Positions 1 to 6,638 of a stretch of 11,463 nt of DNA are shown in pieces. The notes below the pieces were generated by a model. The model saw only the letters and a list, made by a program, of their open reading frames with translations, was not told where the DNA came from and ran no database searches. How positions within the stretch are numbered: position 1 is the first letter of the stretch; the number at the start of each line of letters is the position of its first letter. Source of the DNA: Gymnopus androsaceus JB14 (Eukaryota > Basidiomycota > Agaricomycetes > Agaricales > Omphalotaceae); assembly GCA_009733575.1 (NCBI GenBank), contig ML770302.1:1-11463 (forward strand). The letters run 5' to 3'. The position numbers were made by a program, and so were the translations under genes.

Positions 1-1519
1 CAATTTGTATTGTTGACCTTATCAATAAACAGTGTTTGAGCAGCTAGCTATTAGTGATTTGGAAAAGGTCACACATATAAACTCACTGCTGGAGTGGAAT
101 ATCTGCCCCTAGAATATGTTGAATGTAGGGTCAACCATTTCCCAAATCTCCTGCCACCATTGTCAAATGGCCATAAAATGCTTTACAGTGCTGACAGCAC
201 TTATTATAGCCTTATAGGTGTCTAATGAAATTTCAACACTCCCCCTTGCTAAGATCTGTGGATCAGCAATGGAGTTTGATTTTATGATTTCAAATGGCTT
301 GGCAGGCCATCAGCAAAACCTGGGTGAAGTGGACAGCACTGGATAGTGCTATCCAGCACTCATAGCACTCATAGCACCCATAGCAAGGTCCCCATCTATC
401 CAGAGCTATGGGCTGCTATGGATTTCTATGGATTGCTATAGAGCATGACATCTGTCATGTCCGGCACCTGTATCAGTCCTTCCCTCGACGTCTTGTTGCT
501 CTGCACGAGAACAACTTCTCATGGATTGGTTATTGAGAGTTTGTAGATTTTTGGCACATTTCGAAGTTTTTCTTGGGTTTTCTTGGTTACAATCATGTAT
601 TGTATATAGATAAAAGTATTGTACAAAATTTCTGTACAAAAAGATGATGAATTGTGGCCACTGCACTTGCCAGCGAAGCAGACGACAAGAAACAACGAGG
701 TCTGGGGGCCGTGGGAATAAAATTTCCGAAAACAGGGGGTTCATCAGTTTTGGCCACGAGTGTAGCTGATCTAAATATACTTTTCAGGCACTTCTTAGGC
801 TTATTTGACTCAATTGGACACAAGGGGGCTCAAGAAATTAAGCACCCAACCGGGGGTAGGTTAGTTAGTTCGGTTGGCCGGAAAAAAAAAATTCCACCCC
901 CCTATTTAGCCTCAGAATTGCATTTCATGAGCTTAAAAAAGCTTTGCAGAAGCATTAGCACCTTGTCTTGAAGCTGCTGACAGTGTAGGTAGTGCATCCT
1001 TCCAATAGCTCCAAGTTCTGGTGGTGGCACCAACCATCCTGTTGTCTACCACATCTTTAAGGTTCAGTTGTTTTTTTTATTGGAATGGTAAAGTACATAA
1101 AGTAATCCTTGTGAGAGTGCTTTGACAGTAGTAGTACCTGGTAGTACTAAAAGTAGTATGTATTTGACTACTATCTTATCTAGATATACCATATATAGGC
1201 ATGTGAATGCTTACATAGTATAGTAGTCCCTTCCGAATGTTTGAAAGAAAAAAAAGAAGGAATTTTGACCTGCGGTCACTATTTTTTTTCTTGAGCCCCC
1301 TTGATTGGACATTACAAAAATGCATTTTGAGGGTCAGTCAAAAAATAATTTTCAGGCCTCGCAAGGACCCACCCTACCTACCCCCGGTACGGGATTTCCT
1401 GGCCCAGACCCCTTGCTCATAATAAGTGTAAATTATACAGCTATAACAGTAAACGGTGAAGTGCAGAGCCCTACCTCATCAGCGAAACCTGTATGACGTG
1501 GGCAGTGCTTGAGCGAACT
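1..1519. other. Gene-free repeat-bearing DNA
   Basis: I see no convincing gene here. The open frames are short, have no recognisable motifs and lack paired splice signals. The stretch has homopolymer runs (A-runs near 881-890 and 1248-1256, a T-run near 1282-1289), short G- and C-tracts, and words shared in opposite orientation: CAAGGGGGCTCAAGAAA at 821-837 has its reverse complement at 1287-1303, and ACCGGGGGTAGGT at 849-861 has its reverse complement at 1376-1388. The two words do not keep a simple mirrored order, so this is not one clean inverted repeat. It may be decayed transposon sequence. Confidence 0.5.
349..424. repeat. 9-bp tandem repeat and hairpin built from ATAGC words
   Basis: AGCACTCAT occurs twice in tandem and is followed by AGCACCCAT (about 355-381). 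The segment CATAGCACCCATAGC (370-384) pairs with GCTATGGGCTGCTATG (405-420) with one bulged base, giving a hairpin with a loop of about 20 nt. More CTATGG words follow up to about 440. No function can be read from it. Confidence 0.6.
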
Positions 1520-1527
1520 GTCCAGAG
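1520..1527. repeat. Target-site duplication, left copy (GTCCAGAG)
   Basis: The 8-bp word GTCCAGAG directly precedes the left terminal inverted repeat of the hAT-like element and recurs perfectly just after its right end (2330-2337). Eight-bp duplications are characteristic of hAT insertions. Confidence 0.92.
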
Positions 1528-1832
1528 TAGAGATGGGCACGAATAGCAAATATTTGCAAATATTCACGGATATTTGGTATTTGTTATTTGTGAATAGAGT
1601 AATTTTTTTGACACATATATTCATGACACAAATGTTTACTTGAGTGGAAATATCTGTTTCAGAACCACAAATATTTGTGGTCATTTAATCACGAATATTC
1701 ACGAATACTTGTAGATAGCTAATACTCAACTTGGGCATAGAAATAACAACTTAAAAGTACTTATAAGTTCACTATTAGTACTCAATATGTATCAAAATGG
1801 CTACAATACATATATACAATTTTGGCATGTGC

Positions 1833-1921
1833 GGGAATTGAACTCAGCTGGTTAGCTATTGTCGGAAGGCCTGACCTTAATCCAGAGTCGGCACCGACAA
1901 CCACTTACAACCACTAAGCCA
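1833..1921 (-). repeat. tRNA-like relic with RNA polymerase III A- and B-box-like motifs
   Basis: On the minus strand TGGCTTAGTGG (1921-1911) fits the tRNA A box, and AGTTCAATTCCC (1844-1833) fits the B box about 70 bp downstream. On the plus strand the end looks like the 3' half of a tRNA gene read backwards. The bases flanking the boxes do not pair into an acceptor stem, and the A-to-B distance suits only a class II tRNA or one with an intron. I therefore call it a tRNA pseudogene or tRNA-derived SINE fragment, not a working tRNA. Confidence 0.5.
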
Positions 1922-2081
1922 TATGGATTTTGTTACATTTACCTAACCATACATGTATATACCTATCCAAACAATGTTCCAAAACTTATACTAAGTTTAT
2001 TTATCCATAAATGTACTTAAACAGCTAAGTACATAAGTCAATTATAATTCTTTTTGAATATAACTTTTTCAATGAATACTG

Positions 2082-2155
2082 GCTACCCGGAAAAGTGACC
2101 GGATTTTTTGCTGGCCAGCCCGGCACAAAAAATTCCGGTTACTTTTCCGGGTAGC
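2082..2155. repeat. 74-bp foldback (GC-rich hairpin) inside the hAT-like element
   Basis: GCTACCCGGAAAAGTGACC (from 2082) is mirrored by GGTTACTTTTCCGGGTAGC (to 2155). With the adjoining T-run and A-run the arms are about 30 bp with one mismatch and one single-base gap, around a loop containing CTGGCCAG. Its base composition differs sharply from the AT-rich host element, so it may be a nested miniature insertion or a structural part of the element. Confidence 0.8.
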
Positions 2156-2329
2156 GAGTATATTCGAGTATTTGTCCCGAAATACTTGTATTCATGTATA
2201 TTCGTTACTCGAGTGTTTATAACTGAAGATACTCGAGTATTTATCCAAGTATAAATAGTTGATTTTGTAAGTAAATATTCGTGACACGAATGACAAATAT
2301 ACTCGAGTACATATTCGTGCCCACCTCTA

Positions 2330-2337
2330 GTCCAGAG
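2330..2337. repeat. Target-site duplication, right copy (GTCCAGAG)
   Basis: Perfect copy of the 8-bp word at 1520-1527, immediately after the right end of the hAT-like element. Confidence 0.92.
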
Positions 2338-2609
2338 TTCCCAGCGCTCCAGCGTCCCAGCACTCAGATGGTCCAGCCGATGCAGGAGGGGGCTCCCAGA
2401 AGCTCCCAGAGGCCGCAAAATTACCTTATTTGGAAATAACGTATGATTTTATATTTCTGACAGCACTGGCAAGCGCTAGGAGCTCTGGGAGCTCTGGGAA
2501 TTCTAAGTATTGCTGTGGGAATTAAAACGCAAAATACAGGTTTTGCTGATGCTTGAGCTCCTTTCCCAAACTTGCGAACAAATGATATAGTGCTAGACGG
2601 GAGAGATTA
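2338..2609. other. Spacer between two transposons with AGCTCCCAG repeats
   Basis: No gene is seen. AGCTCCCAGA is doubled with a small offset at about 2390-2411 and appears inverted as GGAGCTCTGGGAGCTCTGGG at about 2481-2500, making an imperfect inverted repeat around an AT-rich middle. The stretch from about 2525 to 2609 shows faint similarity in inverted orientation to 6384-6480, but too weak to extend the transposon's ends with confidence. Confidence 0.5.
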
Positions 2610-2926
2610 TTGCTGTTTTCATAAAAGTTTGCTGCCCTCGACATTTCACTCTCACGGACTTTTTGCGTGCTCTGAGCCTTCAACGCTTTTTGGTCATATC
2701 TCAGTAGATACTGTAGCGATTACCTTCTAATATAGTGCATCATAGTTGTCTATTCAAGCTTAAGGTGTAACACTAAAAACATTAAAGATCTAAGCACATT
2801 TATTTTTTGCCACAAATTGCAATACCGTTCGAACATTCCAGTTATCACAGTGTAATAAAATTATTTGGAAGCATTCTGAGTAGTAGAATACATCCGATAA
2901 ACTACAGTACAGATGCAAATGCACTT
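2610..2926 (+). repeat. Left 317-bp terminal inverted repeat
   Basis: It begins TTGCTGTTTTCATAAAAG and ends AGATGCAAATGCACTT. Aligned with the reverse complement of 6067-6383 it has the same length, no gaps and nine mismatches, eight of them transitions. The inner end lies 82 bp before the first start codon of the plus-strand gene, so it is the likely promoter region of that gene. Confidence 0.97.
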
Positions 2927-3008
2927 GAATAAGGTCACTGAACTTGTGATGGAGGTCCAGTAAAGCACCTGCATTGCTTGCTTACTTTTGTGAGTCCTCA
3001 AGTCTAAA

Positions 3009-4794
3009 ATGATGAATGCACAACAACTTGCTCGGAAGGAAGCTAAAAAGAGACAGAAAAACAAGAAGGAAGATCTTGGTGAGTTCCGTAGCCTTCTTTC
3101 AAAGTTGAATCCTTGAAGAACTCATCCAACTTTCATAGCTACACCAGATTCCGTGTCACCTCCTCTTTCTTTCCCTCAGTCTTCTGGATCCCCTGAACCA
3201 AGTCGAAATAGAAGCCCAAGCCCTGAGATTTCACCACCACCTGAAATGGCAAAACCAAGCAAGTGCAAGATGCAAGCTGCAATGCACCTGATGGGTTTCA
3301 AAGCCAATTCCACCGGTTTCCTTGACAAGCCGGAAATTCATTCAGATGATGAAGATAGCGAAGGTGAAGATAGCGAAGGTGAAGATAGTGAAGATGAAGA
3401 TGATGAAGATGAAAATGATGAGGATGGTGACCTGGATGAGGATAGCAACTCGGAAAAAGTAATTTCTAAAGTCCAAAAGACAAAGGTGTTAGCTCCGCTA
3501 GTAATAAGACTCAAACCCAAGAAGAAAGGCAGCACCAAACAAGGTAAATTGTTTTCAACACTCACTGCTGTGCCTGTCTATACTCAATCACTCTGCAGTA
3601 TTCACATTCTCAGTTCCAGTTGGTGATGCAGATGAAGCTATACACCTCACCACGCCCATCTCTTGGTCCAACTTTGAGCATGCACTTGCCAATGCACATG
3701 GTATTGCTCCCAAATCCATTCAAGTTGCCTATAGGTTCAGTACCTTGCCTCAAACCAGCAGCTTCCATCATGTTTGGGATGCATCTGAGCTTGCAGAGCT
3801 TGTGAAAGATGCTGAAGTAGCGGAAGATGGTCTTGCCAAGAGCAGAGCACAGATAAAAAAGAAGTTCGTGGTGCTACTGAAGCATACAGGGGAGTAGTCT
3901 GAGAAGGAAAAGAAGGCAAAGGCAAAGGCAAAGGGTAAAGCTAAGATGGGAAAGAACAAGGTCTGTATGTCAGCTGTCAGCATCTCGTCAAGTACTAATG
4001 TTCTCATAGCATAAATGTGCCCAACGATCTGATTCTGATTCTTCTGACAATGATGATGGCGAGCAGAAGCCCAAGAAGAAAAAGATGGGCCAGGAGCAAT
4101 GGATAGCACAGATTACTGCAGATAATCAGTGCTTGGAGCACAAGCATGTTTGCCTCAAAAGTATTGCAAGTCATCCGCTATTGAAGAATGCAGATATCGC
4201 AACTTGGGCTTTGATCATGGTAAGTACTTTGCGCACCAGTTGCATTTGTTCTGACATACATGGTAGACCACTGGATGGCCATCAACAACCAATCCTCCGC
4301 CAAAATTGAAGCTTGATTTTGAAAAGGTGACTGCTGCTCCCATTCCTCAGGCTCCTCTGCCTACTTATCAGACTCCAACAATGGGTGGATACGGGCCTTA
4401 TGGCACATATACGCTACCTCCTTCCTCACCATTCAGACCTCATTGCTATTCAAGATGCAATGAGTTGCCAAGCTCCGATCCTATTGAGCCCATGGAGGAT
4501 GTAACCCTCTTCCCGCCATTGCAACAGTGGTTGATAGATCTCGATAATGGTGTACAAGGGCACGATGGCCACAACTTTGCCTCGTTTGCACCTGATTTCC
4601 TTTGAGAAAAGTATGTGTGCATCTCCAATTTGGATGGACTGATGACACCGGATATTCTGGAGATGTGTGGCGGCATGGCAAGAGGGACAGCAAAGAAGAT
4701 TATTGACAATGCAGCAAGAGAGTGCAAGGATATTAGGAAAAAGGAGAAACAACGTGTTAGGGAAATGGAAACAATGCCCCGTCATTACAACTAA
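3009..4794 (+). pseudogene. Broken five-exon gene for an unrecognised acidic, SAM-like-ended protein carried by the transposon
   Basis: Exons: 3009-3078, 3148-3543, 3599-3960, 4010-4219, 4267-4794. All introns are GT-AG, phases agree, and the total is 522 codons. The acceptor of intron 2 could also be at 3613. In order the protein has: a lysine/arginine-rich start (MMNAQQLARKEAKRQKNKK); a Ser/Pro-rich stretch; a Glu/Asp/Ser tract (about 3343-3450); a middle region with AYRFSTLP (beta-rich, possibly ubiquitin-like) ending in a lysine-rich tail; a segment with KKKKMGQEQWIAQITADNQC; a Pro/Tyr-rich linker; and a C-terminal part with LQQWLIDLD...ISNLDGLMTPDIL, spaced like a SAM interaction domain. 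Two in-frame stops interrupt it: TAG at 3895-3897 and TGA at 4603-4605. I recognise the layout as that of conserved hypothetical proteins of Agaricomycetes but cannot name a function. A role assisting the transposase, or as cargo, is inference. The domain labels are guesses; the exon structure is well supported. Confidence 0.8.
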
Positions 4795-4825
4795 ATAGCT
4801 TATACTGTGCATAAATAAGAACAAG
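4795..4825. terminator. 31-bp intergene region shared by two convergent 3' ends
   Basis: Only 31 bp separate the TAA of the plus-strand gene from the TAG of the minus-strand transposase. It is AT-rich and holds CATAAATAAG (poly(A)-signal-like on the plus strand) with a TTATTTATG complement. The two transcripts would have to overlap at their 3' ends unless both end here. The 3'-end role is inferred from position. Confidence 0.45.
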
Positions 4826-6057
4826 CTAGTATCCGCAATGGGAGAACCATCCCTTCGCATCATCTGCACTAACAGACCACACAGCTTCGTTGAGTAGCAA
4901 GTAGACATCAAGATCGTCCTTCTCTGACATCGCTGCACGTATGATACCTCCATGGTGTCGGACGTATGCCTTGATAGCGGAAAACGTGAGTTCAATTGGA
5001 TTGTAATCAGGTGAGTAGGGTGGTAGAAACACATAACGCATTCCACTGCAACAGAAATCAGACAGCTTTCATAAAAGAACAAAGAGTGAATCACCAAGCT
5101 TCAATCATATCAAGTACTTTCTCATTCTTGTGAATCCGACAGTTATCCATCACAATAATGGAATTAGGCTGTGGCCATGGGTTCATTTGGTCAAGGAGTC
5201 CATCAATAAAGCGTCGAAACCGTGAATTGTTGTATGAGCCTTCAACCATATCAACGGTTAGGATACCAGTGCTACAGAGAGCGGGTAGGATGGAGTATCT
5301 GTTGCTCATTCAGTCATAGAATAAATAAATGGATAGAGTATACACACCTCCGCCCATGTACAAAAAATGGTTTTCCGTGTTGCTCATTGTCCTTTCATTG
5401 CCCATGCATACCCTAGATATGCAGTTCTTCTGTCAGCAGAGCTCTCATCTATGAAGACTAACTGGTCTGAGGTGTATTGTAGTCCAATAAGTGATACATA
5501 TTGGGCACGTTTGATTGTGCTTCGTTCAATTGCATTTCATGTTAACTGCTCATTGATATGAGCATAGAGCACAGAAGAAAATAGTGCTACAGACCTTCTT
5601 CATAGTGAATCCACCACGCTTGAGAGTTCTCCAGAGTGTAGTCTCGGATACAATAGCACCAGTCAAGTTTTCAAGAGCTTGTTTCATTTCATCCAGAAAA
5701 GCATCGCATCCATCGCCTTGAACACATCCTTGAATGAACTGAGAAAATACATATTAGGAGTGCAGAGGATATGATAGATAGTAAGCTCACGAAAGCTTCC
5801 TCAGTTGATAGATGCCTTGGCCTTCCTCTCAACTCAACAGCTGCTTTCGGTGGAACAACATCTCCAGTGGTCTTCCAATGATGAAGGATAAGGCGTTGCT
5901 GGCGTTGGCTGACATGTGTCAAGGCTAGAATTTCCAAGCAAGTATGAAGCTCAGAGAGTCGTAAAACTGTCCAACAAAGCTGTTCTGATAACGGTCTGGT
6001 TATGGATGTTGTTATCACAAGAGCAGGTGAGAATTCAACGTGCCAATGTAGTTTCAT
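4826..6057 (-). pseudogene. Tc1/IS630-type DD34E transposase, five exons, inactivated
   Basis: Exons (minus): 6057-5791, 5738-5595, 5545-5348, 5298-5095, 5045-4826, with introns of 49-52 nt and matching phases, giving about 343 residues, the usual Tc1-like length. Exon 1 has a helix-turn-helix DNA-binding region (LSEQLCWTVLRLSEL...THVSQRQQRLILHHW) and a GRPRHLS linker. The catalytic core follows: first Asp in VFIDESSADRRTAYLGYAW, second in IIVMDNCRIHK, Glu in PPYSPDYNPIEL. Thirty-four residues separate the second Asp from the Glu (DD34E). It would cut and paste the element by binding the TIRs. This copy is dead: TGA at 5539-5537 and 5386-5384, each where an Arg is expected, and a one-base insertion in the A-run at 5361-5370, beyond which the family motif F-F-V-x-G-R resumes in another frame. 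A donor 2 nt further in would restore the frame but give non-family residues. The ATG at 6057 is 10 bp from the TIR; a different start is possible. Confidence 0.93.
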
Positions 6058-6066
6058 GTGTCTCTA

Positions 6067-6383
6067 AAGTGCATTTGCATCTGTACTGTAGTCTATCGGA
6101 TGTATTCTACTACTCAGAATGCTTCCAAATAATTTTATTACACTGTGATAACTGGAATGTTCGAACGGTTTTGCAATTTGTGGCAAAAAATAAATGTGCT
6201 TAGATCTTTAATGTTTTTAGTGTTGCACCTTAAGCTTGAATAGACAACTATGATGCACTATATTAGAAGGTAATTGCTACAGTATCTACTGAGATATGAC
6301 CAGAAAGCGTTGAAGGCTTGGAGCACACAAAAAGTCCGTGAGAGTGAAATGTCGAGGGCGGCAAACTTTTATGAAAACAGCAA
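6067..6383 (-). repeat. Right 317-bp terminal inverted repeat
   Basis: Inverted partner of 2610-2926, ending CATGAAAACAGCAA at its outer edge if the plus strand is read from about 6370. Its inner end is only 10 bp upstream of the transposase start codon, so it almost certainly holds that gene's promoter and 5' untranslated region. Confidence 0.97.
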
Positions 6384-6638
6384 GAAGAAGTCACTTGCAT
6401 TGCCTCTCATTGTGTCGGTAATATACCTTGAAACCATAGAACCTCAATCATTGTACATCAACAAGTTGCGTGTACCAGTATGAGATATCCATGTCATATA
6501 TGTATAACCAACTTAAAATAAGCTACTGGTTAAGTGCTTTGCAATGCTTCATACATTGGTGCTAAACCTCCGAAATCTACATGGTTCAGTGGTCCAAAAA
6601 CATATATTTGTAATAGTAGGCTTTGAATCAAAGCGGAC
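6384..6638. other. Spacer between the transposon and the NACHT gene 3' end
   Basis: No gene is supported. A minus-strand frame one base off the NACHT gene's last exon stays open to about 6532, so the C-terminus could end here instead of at 6639 if a frameshift or extra intron exists. Otherwise it is probably the 3' untranslated region of that gene plus the flank of the insertion. Confidence 0.4.

Larger units (their letters stand above)
1528..2329. mobile_element. Non-autonomous hAT-type transposon (MITE-like, 802 bp)
   Basis: The element starts TAGAGATGGGCACGAATA (1528-1545) and ends with the reverse complement of TAGAGGTGGGCACGAATA (2312-2329): 18-bp TIRs with one mismatch. A perfect 8-bp duplication flanks it. 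TIRs beginning TAGAG.TGGGCA with an 8-bp duplication are classic hAT features. It has no transposase frame, so it would depend on an enzyme made elsewhere. The interior is AT-rich with repeated motifs near both ends: ATTTG/ATATTC words on the left and several CGAGTA or ACTCGAGTA words on the right (about 2153-2310), a common subterminal pattern for transposase binding in hATs. A tRNA-like relic and a 74-bp foldback lie inside it. Boundaries are certain to the base; the superfamily call is strong but not tested against a library. Confidence 0.92.
2610..6383. mobile_element. Two-gene DNA transposon with 317-bp terminal inverted repeats
   Basis: Two long inverted repeats (2610-2926 and 6067-6383) enclose a plus-strand gene of unknown family (3009-4794) and a minus-strand DD34E transposase gene (4826-6057). 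The genes converge with 31 bp between stops, and each starts just inside its own TIR. The element fills 3,774 bp with no room for other genes. The transposase belongs to the Tc1/mariner-IS630 group, which often has shorter TIRs and one gene, so long TIRs plus a second gene are notable. No target duplication is visible: the left end is preceded by TTA, the right is followed by GAA, so the TA expected for Tc1/mariner is absent on the right. Both genes carry stops, so this copy is not autonomous. Alternative: a transposase gene and a neighbour trapped between two copies of another repeat, less likely because the arms align gap-free and abut both genes. Confidence 0.88.

Noticed and set aside
436..971. 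Overlapping short frames on both strands near the left end
   Set aside because: No motif, no splice signals with consistent phase, and the region looks like repeat-derived low-complexity DNA.
821..1388. One large inverted repeat defined by two shared words
   Set aside because: The two words (17 and 13 bp) do not keep mirrored order and the sequence between them does not align.
3338..3565. Minus-strand serine-rich frame
   Set aside because: It is the antisense shadow of the GAT/GAA-rich acidic tract of the plus-strand gene.
4450..5097. The longest uninterrupted frame (215 codons, minus strand)
   Set aside because: It crosses the 3' end of the transposase in the wrong frame and runs antisense to the plus-strand gene's last exon. 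It includes an intron of the transposase and has no family motifs.
5339..5372. Alternative splice donor 2 nt inward that removes the transposase frameshift
   Set aside because: It would replace the family-like F-F-V-x-G-R residues by unrelated ones; a one-base insertion in the A-run explains the data better.
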